DNA of 64,000 nucleotides from VXPQ01 sp965223485 (GCA_965223485.1 OZ244993.1:1302001-1366000); one strand, 5' to 3'; counted from the stretch's first letter, positions 8,761 through 19,127 are shown. Made by a program: numbers and translations. Notes: generated by a model from the letters alone, not told the origin.

Positions 8761-11700
8761 ATGGCGCGCATGCTATCCGTTGCCGTTGCGCTGTTGGCAT
8801 GCGCATCCGTCGCATACGGTCAGGTGATCGAGGAAGGCGGTTTTCCCGTCAAGGGTGGGGACGTTTTTGGAGAGTCGTTTTCCTTGTCTTGCTCTCCTCG
8901 CCTTTATGTTGCAGCAGGCGAGGCCGTTTCGTTATCGTGTACTGCGACATCGGTACCCGAGGAGGGCATCCGCTACGCGTGGGAGGCGGTCTCGGGCGAC
9001 GGGCTTCGTCTTCTGAGCGATGCGCAGGCCCTGGCGCCTTTATTCACGGCTTCCTTATCGGGGGCGGGAGAGGAGTACGCATACCTTTTGACGGCGACGG
9101 GGGCGGGCGTTTATGCGACGGCGTCGGTAGCGGTCACGGTGGAGGGTCTTGTTCAGGGGGCTGAGAGAGCATCCGGGGCTCGCGAAGAGGAGTGCGATAC
9201 GTTTTCCGGTTTTGTGAGAGATCGGGAAGGTTGTCTTCCCTGGGAGAAGGCTCCGCCGCAGGGTCCTTTCGGGGTTCCGGAAGAAGAAGGGATCGTTCCC
9301 TGGCCGTCTTTTCCGGGGTCGCCGGGCGCAGAGGATAAGGAATTCCCCGGTTCTTCGGATGGCGGGCCTTTTGCGCGGACGCCTCCTCGTCTGGAGTGTC
9401 CTGTAGCTATTTTTCTGGAGGAGCTCGAGACGGGACAGGTCGAGTGCCATGCGTGGGACGCTTCGGGAGAGGAACACCTGGAGTATTCGTGGGAGCCCGT
9501 GGGCAATACGACGCGGCACTATCTGGAGAATCCTCGTTTGATCCCCGAGGACAGTCCGAATCCTTCGGTAGTGGCTCCGGAGGCTCCGGCGTACGAGACG
9601 CTGGAGTCGTTCCGTTCGGGTGAGACGACGTTTCGTTACCGGTACCGTTTGACGGCGACGTCCCGCGCGACGGGTCTTTCGTCGTGGCGGGAGGTGGAGG
9701 TGTATGTATCGAGCAGTCGTCCGAGCGTGTATTGTCCCCTGGAGGTAACGGTCGAGGAGGGCGAGACGATCGCGCTCGATTGCGAGGGGGCGGATCCGCT
9801 GTCGCATCGCATGGACTACGACGAGGAAGGAGCGTCGATATTGTGGGAGTGGGAGGGTCTTTGGGGTGCGAGCACGTCGCTTCTGGATGCGACGGACAGG
9901 TCGTCTGCGCTGTTTACGGCTCCTGCCGGCAGTGCGGGCGAGGAGTACCATTACATAGCGAGCATGACGTCGCAGGCCTCGGGCATGCCCCGCACGGCAA
10001 GGCGGAGGGTCACGGTCAGGGTGATAGGGGATGTCGGTCCGGACAAGGCGGACGAGGCGAATGTTTCAGGGGCGGCGCGCAGCAACCTTTCTCTTGAAGT
10101 GACCTGTGATGGCGACCCCCCGACGGGGCGCTACTATGCTGTTGCAGAGACAGCGCCCGATTTTGTTCTGGACTGCGAGGCTGTGGGCGGCCCGGTCGGC
10201 GCTACGTATACCTACTTATGGACAGGCGATCCGGGGGCTTTGGAGCTCCTGAGCGATCATACGGCCCCGAATCCCCTTTTCGCTGTGCCGGATGTACCAG
10301 ACCTGAACCACCGTAACTACTTTTACAATCTCCGGATATCGGCAAGCGACGGATCTACCGCCGACGCGGATGTGCAGGTAGTAGTGACGGGCAGGTATAA
10401 CATACTGGTTTCTTATATTCCGCAATACGCCCTGGACGAGGGGGCCGAAAATTTTACTTTTGACGTTGAGCTGGTGTACGACTCAAGCAATGACTACCTT
10501 GTTGCAGCTTATGTCTACTCCTGGGAAGGCAGTTCGGAGGCTTTGGCGCGTTTAAGCGTTACGGATGTCCTTACTCCCGAGTTCAAAGTGCCCGAGGATC
10601 TGGATGCGGACACGGAATACCGGTACGTTTTTAGAGCTACTAACACTATCAATAGTAGTCTGCATCATCGGTTTGATATCTCCGTGACGGTGCGCGACAC
10701 GGATCCTTCGCTCGCCTGTACGCATCCCGATCCGGCGTACGAAGGCTCGGGCGAGTTTACGCTGGATTGTTCGGTGACGAACGAGCCGACAGGCGCTACG
10801 TACGCGTGGACAGGCACGGACGTTTCCGATCGGTTGACGAACACGGACATCGTTACTCCAACGTTCACGCCGCCGGACAATGTAGATGCGGACACGCAGT
10901 ACGAATACACGGTCACGATGTCGGTTGGAGGCTCCGACGTGGCCAGTGCCGGCGTGACCGTAACGGTGCTTGACAAGGAAGAGTTGAGCATCGTATGCAC
11001 CAATTATTACGACTACTTCGTCGATCCTGACCCCGTGCTCGCCTGGTACTTGTGGTATGTCTACGAGGGCGATCCGGATTTCGAGATAAACTGCAAGGCG
11101 TCGGGCCTTCCGGCGAGTTCCGTTTACACGTACGTGTGGACGGGTACGGATATTGCCAATCTGAGCGCTACGAACATCGTATCGCCGACCTTCGCCGTGC
11201 CGGAGGAAGTGGACGAGGAAGAGACGCACACATACACGCTGACCGTCTCGGCGGACAATGCGGAGTCTGCTTCGGTGAATTTTACTGTGATCGTGCAGGA
11301 TAGGAATCCTTCGCTCGCCTGTACGCATCCCGATCCGGTGTATGAAGGCTCGGGCGAGTTTACGCTGGACTGTTCGGTGACGAACGCGCCTTCGGATGCA
11401 ACCTACAGTTGGGAAGGCACGGACGTCGCGAATCGGTTGAGCGGTACGGACGGTTACGACCCGACGTTTTCCGCGCCGGACAATATCGATGAGCCGGGCG
11501 GTGCGAATAAGGACTACGATTACACGGTGACGCTGTCGGCCGGAGGCGTCGAGCAGGCCAGCGAAGACATTACCGTGACGGTGCTGGAGAAGCCGGATAT
11601 TTCTTGTAGTACAGCAAGAATTACCGCAATAACTTTGCGTGTATATGAAGGTAAGCCGGATATTCCATTAGTCTTTTGTCCAGGTGGATGGAGAGGCGCA

Positions 11701-14700
11701 CCTTCCGGTTCAGACTACGCGTACGCATGGACGACTCGTGGCGATACGCCGGATACGGCTCTTCTCAGCGCTGCGGACGTTGCCTCGCCGAACTTCCTTA
11801 CGCCAGACGAAGTCGACGAGACGACGTACTACTACTACACGCTGACAGTGAGCGCAGAGAACGCGGATGACGCTTCTGGGCAGGCTGATATAGATGTGTT
11901 GGAGAAGCCGGATATCACGGTTACCTGTGAGGATATTGATGATGTTGATGAGGGCGCAGACAATATTAAGTTTGATTGCTCTGCGTCCGAGGCCCCGGGG
12001 GACGATCCGCAGTATATGTGGTCATGGTCTCCGACCGATCGTCTTACGGATTACGATACGGGCACGCCCACGTTCGCTGTACCTGACAGTGTAGAGCAAG
12101 ACACGACGTATACCTACGCGGTAACGGCTACGGCGAATAAAGCAGATGCTGGGACCGCCGAGGTTCAGGTGACGGTGCAGGACACGGATGCGCCCGTTCC
12201 GTCGCTGGCTATTAATTGCCAGATAGTCGGGGCGCCATCTAATGCATCAAATATGGGAATGACCATAGCCATATGGGAAAGAATGCCGGACCTGCATTTC
12301 GCTTGCGAAGTTACGGATGCGCCGGAGAACGCTGCGTACGTCTGGTCGTGGACGGCTTCAACCGGTATGACGGATCTGGCTCTGCTGAGTGACGATGACA
12401 TTTCCAACCCTGTTTTCGATGTTCCGGATATCGATGGAAGCGAACGCCACGAATACATCGTAACGGCTACTTCGGATGTTGGCGAGACGGGGGAATTCCC
12501 CGTGGAAATACAAGTAGCGGAGCGGTACGACATTTTGGTCACTTGCACAGAGACGGCCTACGACGTCCCGGAAGGAGCCGATACGCCCGATTTCGCTTTC
12601 GACTGCCGCGCCGACGGAAGTTTGTTCCCTCCGTATTCCTGGTCCTGGTCTCCGACCGATCGGCTCACGGATCACGATACCGGCACACCCACTTTCGATG
12701 TACCGGACGATCCGGACCGGAAGACGCGTAAGGATACGACCTACGTTTACACGGCAACGGTTACGGCGCTCTATTCCGATGCGGGGCAGGCGACCGTTGA
12801 GGTGACGGTGCGGGACACGGATACGTATCCCCCGGAGACGCCTGGCATAACCTGTATAGATCCCGACCCGGTCTACGAGGGTGCGGCCAATTTTACGCTG
12901 GACTGTTCGCCGACGAACGAGCCGACGGGCGCTACGTACGCATGGACGGCACGGGGCAGTACCGTGGTCCCGGGTCGGTTGAGCGGTACGGACGGTCTCG
13001 CCCAGACGTTTTCCGTGCCGGACGATATTGACGAGCCGGGCGGAGCGAATAAGGACTACAAATACACGGTGACACTGTCGGCTGACGGTATCAATGACAT
13101 CACCGAAGATGTGACTGTTACGGTGCTCGAGAAGCCGGATATCCAATGCTACGGTGAAGTCGTTCAGTTTTTCAGGGAATACGGGGTCGCCGAAGGGCAT
13201 GGATATCTTACGCTATCCACTTGCGGGGGGGACTGGCAAGGTGCGCCTACCGGTTCCGCGTATGCGTACGCATGGACGGTTCGCGGCAGTAGGCCGGAGA
13301 CGACTCTCTCACTTTTGGATCCTACGGACGCTCCTGAAACTTCTTTTCAGGTTCCTGCTATGGTCGCGCAAGAAGAGATTTACGAATACAGGTTCACCGT
13401 GTCTGCCAGGAATGCGGATCCTGCCGTTATCGACTACAAAATAAAAGTGTACGATACAATCTACAGTATTGATGTTGCGTGCGCGCGGCACTCGGTGTAC
13501 GAGGGCTCGGAAGACTTTGCTTTGGACTGCTCGGCTTCGGGCGCCCCTTCGGGTTCCGACTATGTGTACGAATGGACGGCACGGGGCAGTACCGTGGTCC
13601 CGGGCCAGTTGAGCAGTACGACCGTTGAGAAGCCGACCTTCCACGTGCCGGACGACGTGCCGCAAACGACGACCTACGAGTACAGGCTTACGGTTTCTGC
13701 GGACAATGCGGAAGACGGTACTACCGTGGTTATGGTGCAGGTGCTGAACAAGAAAGCGTTGGATGTTGCGTGCGCGACGCCTTCCCCGGTGTATGAGGGA
13801 TCGGAGGACTTCGCTCTGGACTGCGCGGCTACGGGGGCTCCAGCGGGTTCCGACTACACGTACGTGTGGACGGGACGGGGGAGTACAGTGAACACGGATC
13901 TTCTGATCAGCGGCACGGACGGTCCCGCCCCGACATTCGACGTGCCGGAGGAAGTGGACGAGGACGAAACGTACGAGTACCTTTTGACCGTTTCGGCGGA
14001 GAATGCGGAAGATGCGACAGCAGAGGTGACGGTGAAGGTGCTTAACCTTGGATCCATTGCGCTCGTTTGCGCATCGCCTCCCCTGGTGTACGAGGGTTCG
14101 GAGGACTTCGCGTTGGACTGCACGATCTCAGGGGATACGGGGGACAACGTCGATTATGCGTACGAGTGGACAGCCATAGGCGCGACGCCGAACACGTCCC
14201 GATTGAGCGCCGTGGACATATCTTCTCCGACGTTCTACGTGCCGGATGCGTTGGACGAGACGACGACGTACGAGTACCTGTTGACGGCCAGCGCGGAGAA
14301 TGCGGAAGACGCTTCGGCGGAGGTGACGGTGACGGTTTTGAACCGGGGTGCGCTTGCGCTCGCGTGCGCGGATCCCGGTTCGGTATACGAGGGGTCGGAG
14401 GACATTGCGTTCGACTGCTCGGCTTCGGGGGCTCCGGCAGGTTCTGCCTACGAGTACGCCTGGACGGCCCGAGGCTCTACGACGAATACGGCTCTGCTCA
14501 GCGCTGCGGACATACCTTCTCCGACGTTCTACGTGCCGGAGGAAGTGGACGCTACGACGACCTACGAATACCTGTTGACGGCGCGCGCGGCGAATGCGGA
14601 GTCTGCCTCGGCGGAGGTGACGGTGACGGTTTTGAACCGGGGTGCGCTTGCGCTCGCGTGCGCGGATCCCGATTCGGTGTACGAAGGCTCGGAAGACTTC

Positions 14701-17700
14701 GCGTTCGACTGTTCTGCTTCGGGGGCTCCGGCAGGTTCTGCCTACGAGTACGAGTGGACGGGACGGGGGAGTACGACGGATACGGCGCTATTGAGCGCTG
14801 CGGACATCGCCTCCCCGACGTTCTATGTACCGGATGAAGTTGCAGGGGACGAGACGTACGAGTACAGGCTAACCGTTTCGGCGGAGAATGCGGATCCCGC
14901 CAGCGCCGACGTTACAGTGAAAGTACTGAACAAGGGAGCGCTTAGCGTTGCGTGCGCGACGCCTTCTCCGGTGTATGAGGGATCGGAGGACTTCGCTCTG
15001 GATTGCGCGGCGTCCGGTGCTCCGGCAGATTCCGAGTACACATACGTCTGGACGGGACGGGGGAGTACGACGGATACGGCGCTATTGAGCGCTGCGGACA
15101 TCGCCTCCCCGACGTTCTATGTACCGGATGAAGTTGCAGGGGACGAGACGTACGAGTACAGGCTAACCGTTTCGGCGGAGAATGCGGATCCCGCCAGCGC
15201 CGACGTTACAGTGAAAGTACTGAACAAGGGAGCGCTTAGCGTTGCGTGCGCGACGCCTTCTCCGGTGTATGAGGGATCGGAGGATTTCGCTCTGGACTGC
15301 GCGGCTTCGGGCGCTCCGGGGGGTTCCACCTACGAATATGAGTGGACGGCCAGGAACGGTACGGCGAACACGAACCTGCTTATTGCCGGTGCGGACGGTC
15401 CCGCCCCGACATTCGACGTGCCGGAGGAGGTGGACGAGGACGAAACGTACGAGTACCTTTTGACGGTTTCGGCGGAGAATGCGGAAGACGCAAGGGCAGA
15501 GGTGACGGTGAAGGTGCTTAACCTTGGATCCATTGCGCTCGTTTGCGCATCGCCTCCCCTGGTGTACGAGGGTTCGGAAGACTTCGCGTTGGACTGCTCG
15601 GTCTCAGGGGATACGGGGGACAACGTCGATTATGCGTACGAGTGGACAGCCATAGGCGCGATGCCGAACACGTCCCGATTGAGCGCTGCGGACATCGCCT
15701 CTCCGACGTTCTACGTGCCGGATGCGTTGGACGAGACGACGACGTACGAGTACCTGTTGACGGCGCGTGCGGAGAATGCGGAGTCTGCCTCGGCGGAGGT
15801 GACCGTGACGGTTCTGAACCGGGGCGCACTTGCGGTTGTGTGCACGGATCCCGGTTCTGTGTACGAGGGATCTGCGGACGTCGCTCTGGATTGCGCGGCG
15901 TCCGGTGCTCCGGCAGGTTCCGAGTACACATACGTCTGGACGGGACGGGGGAGTACGACGGATACGGCGCTATTGAGCGCTGCGGACATCGCCTCCCCGA
16001 CGTTCTACGTGCCGGATGCGTTGGACGAGACGACGACGTACGAGTACCTGTTGACGGCGCGTGCGGAGAATGCGGAGTCTGCCTCGGCGGAGGTGACGGT
16101 GACGGTCCTGAACAGGGGCGCGCTTGCGGTGGCGTGCGCGGATCCGGGTTCGGTATACGAGGGATCGGCAGACATCGCGTTCGACTGCTCGGCATCCGGG
16201 GCTCCGGGCGACAACCCGCAGTATACGTACGCCTGGGCGGCTCGGGGCGATACGCCGGATACGGCGCTGCTCAGCGCTGTGGACGTTTCCTCCCCGATGT
16301 TCTACGTACCGGAGGAGGTAGACGAGGACGAAACGTACGAGTATCTGCTGACCGTCTCGGCGGAGAATGCGGAAGACGCAACGGCAGAGGTGACGGTGAC
16401 GGTTCTGAACAAGGGTGCGCTTGCGGTGGCGTGCGCAGATCCGGGTTCGGTATACGAGGGATCGGCAGACATCGCGTTCGACTGCTCGGCATCCGGGGCT
16501 CCGGGCGACAACCCGCAGTATACGTACGCCTGGGCGGCTCGGGGCGATACGCCGGATACGGCGCTTCTCGTCAGCGGTGCGGACGGCCCTACCCCGACAT
16601 TCGACGTGCCGGAGGAAGTGGACGAGGACGAGACCTACGAGTATCTGCTGACCGTCTCGGCGGAGAATGCGGAAGATGCGACGGCTGAGGTGACGGTGAC
16701 GGTTTTGAACCGGGGCGCGCTTGCGGTGGCGTGCGCAGATCCGGGTTCGGTATACGAGGGATCGGCAGACATCATGTTCGACTGCTCGGCATCCGGGGCT
16801 CCGGGTGACAACCCGCAGTATACGTACGTGTGGACGGCTCGGGGCGATACGCCGGATACGGCGCTGCTTAGCGCCGGTGCGGACGGTCCCACCCCGACAT
16901 TCGACGTACCGGAAGAGGTGAATGAGGACGAGACCTACGAGTACCTGCTGACGGTGTCGGCGGAGAATGCGGAAGACGCAACGGCTGAGGTGACGGTGAC
17001 GGTGCTCGACCGGATAAAGATGCCTGACCCCGAACCTGTTTCGCCTCCCGTGGATTCTCCTTCTCCCGTGGCGTCTTCATCGGCACGGGAGCCTTCCGAT
17101 CCGTCGGCGCTTGGCGTAACGGTAAGCGCATCGTCCTTGCGTTTCGGGGTGCAGTCGTCACAGACCGAGGTGTCGCTCGATCCGCTGACCGATGGCATAT
17201 CGACGCGCGTATCGGGTCCGTACCATGCGGGCCGTATGACGCTTTCGCCGGGCGGCGGCGAAGCGCTTGACGAGAACGGGGAGATGTCGTTGTCCATCGA
17301 GCTGGCTTCTCCGGTCGTGCTAAGGCGCGAGGGGGGCATCGAGCCGTCTTCGCTCGTTCTTTCTCCTTCCTGGTCGTATGCGGAGTCGTGCGAGCAGCTT
17401 TCTTCTCAGGCGATAGGCGGGCTGTATACGGAGGCGACGCTTTCGGAGGAAGCCTGCCGTCTTCTTCGCTTCGGAGGCGAACTGGACCTTACGGACGCGC
17501 CTTCGGGGCGGTATGCGGGGAGTATGGACATCGTTCTTCGTTCGGGCGAGCGCGAAGAGACGCACTCGGTGGAGGTCGAAGTGACGGTCGTTCCTTCGCA
17601 GCGTGTGATCACGATAGGCCCCGGAGGGGTTCGCTTCAGCACGTCGCGGGAGCTTGCTGCGGGCTTGACGGAGGAGCAGAACCTGAGCATCTACCCCGAT

Positions 17701-18459
17701 GTTGCGTTTTTGACGGAAGGGAAGCCTCACGGCGTGTTCGAGTTGTCGAACCCGTCGCTGGTGCCATTGGAGGTATCGGTGTCGGCCCGTTTCGGGTATA
17801 CGGAGGCGACGGAGAATGGCCGCGAGGTGGTGGTTGAGGATGCATCGGGATCGCATCTGGGCGATTTGTCCCAGGTGGTGGACGTCCATCCTGGCGTTCT
17901 GGTTCTGATGCCTGGAGAGAAGGGCCTTGTCCGTTACGGGGTGCAGGAGGAAGTGCTGGCGTCGATGTCGGAGCAGGGCTACGCTGCGTTTTTCGATGTG
18001 GTGTCATCTCCTCGTCAGTACGTGCGTTCGGACCGTATGCCTGAGGAGGTTACGGGAGAGAGGACGGCTCGCGTGACGATGCGCGTACCGGGGGTCTATG
18101 TACCTGGCGAAGGGGCGTCTCAGCTACGCGCCACACTGTTGTCGATATCGTATGTGGGCTCTGTGTCGGCGACGTTTTTGCTGGAGACGCAGGATCGTCC
18201 GTTTGTGGGCGAGGTGGTGGCGTACGACGGGCAGGGCCGCGAGCTGGGTCGTCGCGAGACGCTGGTGTACACGCGCAGCCGCGTACGCGTGCCGCTGGAT
18301 CGTATGCCTGAGGAAGAGGTGGTGTTTTTACGATTTGCGCCCTGGGGATCGAGTCGAGTACCCGAGCCTGCGTCCGTTGAGTGGGATGCGCCGAGAAGAG
18401 ACATAGGGGCCGCCGGGGACAAAGAACGGACAACAACCCTGGAGAGTACATTGCAGTAA
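8761..18459 (+). CDS. Giant secreted protein with about 26 Ig-like repeats
   Basis: 3232 residues from ATG 8761, chosen because it gives a clean signal peptide (MARMLSVAVALLACASVAYG); the frame is open further upstream from a TTG at 8689. About 26 domains of 90-110 residues follow. Domains 1-5 are divergent; domains 15-26 are strongly alike, each with a VAC-x16-C pattern (for example CADPGSVYEGS...FDC), a YxWT tryptophan, SPTFYVP, TYEYLLTVSAENAE and an ending in VTVTVLN. From about residue 2760 a Pro/Ser linker leads to a tail of beta-rich domains, one resembling DUF4402 and one like a pilus-chaperone/MSP fold. No T9SS sorting tail, LPxTG or transmembrane anchor is seen. Probably an extracellular adhesin or fibre; function inferred. 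Confidence 0.9.
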   Translation: MARMLSVAVALLACASVAYGQVIEEGGFPVKGGDVFGESFSLSCSPRLYVAAGEAVSLSCTATSVPEEGIRYAWEAVSGDGLRLLSDAQALAPLFTASLSGAGEEYAYLLTATGAGVYATASVAVTVEGLVQGAERASGAREEECDTFSGFVRDREGCLPWEKAPPQGPFGVPEEEGIVPWPSFPGSPGAEDKEFPGSSDGGPFARTPPRLECPVAIFLEELETGQVECHAWDASGEEHLEYSWEPVGNTTRHYLENPRLIPEDSPNPSVVAPEAPAYETLESFRSGETTFRYRYRLTATSRATGLSSWREVEVYVSSSRPSVYCPLEVTVEEGETIALDCEGADPLSHRMDYDEEGASILWEWEGLWGASTSLLDATDRSSALFTAPAGSAGEEYHYIASMTSQASGMPRTARRRVTVRVIGDVGPDKADEANVSGAARSNLSLEVTCDGDPPTGRYYAVAETAPDFVLDCEAVGGPVGATYTYLWTGDPGALELLSDHTAPNPLFAVPDVPDLNHRNYFYNLRISASDGSTADADVQVVVTGRYNILVSYIPQYALDEGAENFTFDVELVYDSSNDYLVAAYVYSWEGSSEALARLSVTDVLTPEFKVPEDLDADTEYRYVFRATNTINSSLHHRFDISVTVRDTDPSLACTHPDPAYEGSGEFTLDCSVTNEPTGATYAWTGTDVSDRLTNTDIVTPTFTPPDNVDADTQYEYTVTMSVGGSDVASAGVTVTVLDKEELSIVCTNYYDYFVDPDPVLAWYLWYVYEGDPDFEINCKASGLPASSVYTYVWTGTDIANLSATNIVSPTFAVPEEVDEEETHTYTLTVSADNAESASVNFTVIVQDRNPSLACTHPDPVYEGSGEFTLDCSVTNAPSDATYSWEGTDVANRLSGTDGYDPTFSAPDNIDEPGGANKDYDYTVTLSAGGVEQASEDITVTVLEKPDISCSTARITAITLRVYEGKPDIPLVFCPGGWRGAPSGSDYAYAWTTRGDTPDTALLSAADVASPNFLTPDEVDETTYYYYTLTVSAENADDASGQADIDVLEKPDITVTCEDIDDVDEGADNIKFDCSASEAPGDDPQYMWSWSPTDRLTDYDTGTPTFAVPDSVEQDTTYTYAVTATANKADAGTAEVQVTVQDTDAPVPSLAINCQIVGAPSNASNMGMTIAIWERMPDLHFACEVTDAPENAAYVWSWTASTGMTDLALLSDDDISNPVFDVPDIDGSERHEYIVTATSDVGETGEFPVEIQVAERYDILVTCTETAYDVPEGADTPDFAFDCRADGSLFPPYSWSWSPTDRLTDHDTGTPTFDVPDDPDRKTRKDTTYVYTATVTALYSDAGQATVEVTVRDTDTYPPETPGITCIDPDPVYEGAANFTLDCSPTNEPTGATYAWTARGSTVVPGRLSGTDGLAQTFSVPDDIDEPGGANKDYKYTVTLSADGINDITEDVTVTVLEKPDIQCYGEVVQFFREYGVAEGHGYLTLSTCGGDWQGAPTGSAYAYAWTVRGSRPETTLSLLDPTDAPETSFQVPAMVAQEEIYEYRFTVSARNADPAVIDYKIKVYDTIYSIDVACARHSVYEGSEDFALDCSASGAPSGSDYVYEWTARGSTVVPGQLSSTTVEKPTFHVPDDVPQTTTYEYRLTVSADNAEDGTTVVMVQVLNKKALDVACATPSPVYEGSEDFALDCAATGAPAGSDYTYVWTGRGSTVNTDLLISGTDGPAPTFDVPEEVDEDETYEYLLTVSAENAEDATAEVTVKVLNLGSIALVCASPPLVYEGSEDFALDCTISGDTGDNVDYAYEWTAIGATPNTSRLSAVDISSPTFYVPDALDETTTYEYLLTASAENAEDASAEVTVTVLNRGALALACADPGSVYEGSEDIAFDCSASGAPAGSAYEYAWTARGSTTNTALLSAADIPSPTFYVPEEVDATTTYEYLLTARAANAESASAEVTVTVLNRGALALACADPDSVYEGSEDFAFDCSASGAPAGSAYEYEWTGRGSTTDTALLSAADIASPTFYVPDEVAGDETYEYRLTVSAENADPASADVTVKVLNKGALSVACATPSPVYEGSEDFALDCAASGAPADSEYTYVWTGRGSTTDTALLSAADIASPTFYVPDEVAGDETYEYRLTVSAENADPASADVTVKVLNKGALSVACATPSPVYEGSEDFALDCAASGAPGGSTYEYEWTARNGTANTNLLIAGADGPAPTFDVPEEVDEDETYEYLLTVSAENAEDARAEVTVKVLNLGSIALVCASPPLVYEGSEDFALDCSVSGDTGDNVDYAYEWTAIGAMPNTSRLSAADIASPTFYVPDALDETTTYEYLLTARAENAESASAEVTVTVLNRGALAVVCTDPGSVYEGSADVALDCAASGAPAGSEYTYVWTGRGSTTDTALLSAADIASPTFYVPDALDETTTYEYLLTARAENAESASAEVTVTVLNRGALAVACADPGSVYEGSADIAFDCSASGAPGDNPQYTYAWAARGDTPDTALLSAVDVSSPMFYVPEEVDEDETYEYLLTVSAENAEDATAEVTVTVLNKGALAVACADPGSVYEGSADIAFDCSASGAPGDNPQYTYAWAARGDTPDTALLVSGADGPTPTFDVPEEVDEDETYEYLLTVSAENAEDATAEVTVTVLNRGALAVACADPGSVYEGSADIMFDCSASGAPGDNPQYTYVWTARGDTPDTALLSAGADGPTPTFDVPEEVNEDETYEYLLTVSAENAEDATAEVTVTVLDRIKMPDPEPVSPPVDSPSPVASSSAREPSDPSALGVTVSASSLRFGVQSSQTEVSLDPLTDGISTRVSGPYHAGRMTLSPGGGEALDENGEMSLSIELASPVVLRREGGIEPSSLVLSPSWSYAESCEQLSSQAIGGLYTEATLSEEACRLLRFGGELDLTDAPSGRYAGSMDIVLRSGEREETHSVEVEVTVVPSQRVITIGPGGVRFSTSRELAAGLTEEQNLSIYPDVAFLTEGKPHGVFELSNPSLVPLEVSVSARFGYTEATENGREVVVEDASGSHLGDLSQVVDVHPGVLVLMPGEKGLVRYGVQEEVLASMSEQGYAAFFDVVSSPRQYVRSDRMPEEVTGERTARVTMRVPGVYVPGEGASQLRATLLSISYVGSVSATFLLETQDRPFVGEVVAYDGQGRELGRRETLVYTRSRVRVPLDRMPEEEVVFLRFAPWGSSRVPEPASVEWDAPRRDIGAAGDKERTTTLESTLQ
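14757..15344 (+). repeat. Recent 294-bp tandem duplication in the giant gene
   Basis: The segment starting at about 14757 is repeated 294 bases later (one Ig-like unit, 98 codons) with virtually no change over some 240 bases, covering the RGSTTDTALLS to YEGSEDF part of the unit. Synonymous positions are identical too, so the copying is recent or the copies are being homogenised. A larger-scale likeness also joins 13750-14340 with 15235-15830 (five units apart). Confidence 0.85.
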
Positions 18460-18503
18460 ACCATTGGATATCTCAGAGTCGATCGCCATTTGAGGCCGAT
18501 TCG

Positions 18504-18578
18504 ATGGACGATCCCCGCCCCGTCATCCTGTTTGACGGCGATTGCAACTTCTGCAACACGACCGTTCGCCGGATTTTG
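18504..18578 (+). pseudogene. Truncated DCC (DUF393) thiol-disulfide oxidoreductase family gene
   Basis: From ATG 18504 the first 25 residues carry the hallmark VILFDGDCNFCN of the DCC family, where two cysteines form a DxxCxxC motif, followed by TTVRRIL. After this the reading frame loses all family resemblance and runs into the antisense side of tRNA-Ala, so only the N-terminal end of a roughly 130-residue protein remains. It lies 45 bases after the giant gene stop. Likely a remnant left by deletion or insertion. Confidence 0.65.
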
Positions 18579-18706
18579 CTTCCCGCTTCCTCGAAACGGA
18601 GGAAGACCTGGGTGTTGATGACGAGCGACCGGGAAACTGAGATGCGCCGTTCTGCAAGGTGCGGATACGGTATGCCCGCTTACCCCGCCTGTTTGTCCCG
18701 GCGGAC

Positions 18707-18782
18707 TGGTGGAGCCAAGGGGAATCGAACCCCTGACCTCTACAATGCCATTGTAGCGCTCTACCAACTGAGCTATGGCCCC
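18707..18782 (-). tRNA. tRNA-Ala (anticodon GGC)
   Basis: Full cloverleaf on the minus strand: 7-bp acceptor with the alanine identity pair G3-U70, D stem GCTC/GAGC, anticodon stem CTACA/TGTAG with loop ATGGCAT (anticodon GGC), T arm AGGGG-TTCGATT-CCCCT, discriminator A and an encoded CCA. It lies inside the segment bounded by the 352-bp repeats, between two truncated gene fragments. Confidence 0.97.
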
Positions 18783-18893
18783 GGTATCGGCAATACGGCA
18801 GCGGGTATGCGGCGCCCTCATTGCGAGGCGCGCGGTGGAGCGGTTTTTTGGATGCCCCGTTGGATACCAGCTACAACACGCCATATCTAATAA

Positions 18894-19127
18894 TCACCCG
18901 TTTTTCCCTTGTTTCGTTCCGATCTCCTCCCGGACCTGCCCCGCCTTGTCAATGGTCGTGACCCCGCCATGGCGGGCGCCGGTCAGGGCGCGGGCGCTTG
19001 CCACGATCTCGCGCAACACGGTATCGAGGTCGAGGCTCGCGCTGATGCGCAGAACGGCCGCGCTCAACTTGGAGAGGCGCTCGCGAAGCGCCCGTATTTC
19101 CGCTTCCATCTCGTTGGATTTATTCAT
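18894..19127 (-). pseudogene. Truncated GAF-domain signalling protein fragment
   Basis: 77 residues from ATG 19125-19127 (MNKSNEMEAEI); an upstream start at 19160 is possible. An N-terminal coiled-coil-like segment (EIRALRERLSKLSAAVLRI) leads into the beginning of a GAF domain (LDTVLREIVASARALTGARHG). In full-length sensor proteins the domain continues for over 100 residues and is usually followed by kinase or output domains. Here the frame ends soon after DKAGQVREE, so this is the N-terminal stub of a signalling protein. It could be expressed as a short peptide, but a sensory function is unlikely. Its start is about 60 bases from repeat copy 2. Confidence 0.65.

Noticed and set aside
10000..17000. 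Repeat array as CRISPR
   Set aside because: The repeats are about 294 bases, in frame and coding for Ig-like domains; no short palindromic repeats with unique spacers were seen anywhere in the window.
18579..18890. Protein-like end of the DCC frame (GAKGNRTPDLYN...)
   Set aside because: This is the reverse side of the tRNA-Ala gene, a well-known spurious protein pattern, not an extension of the DCC domain.
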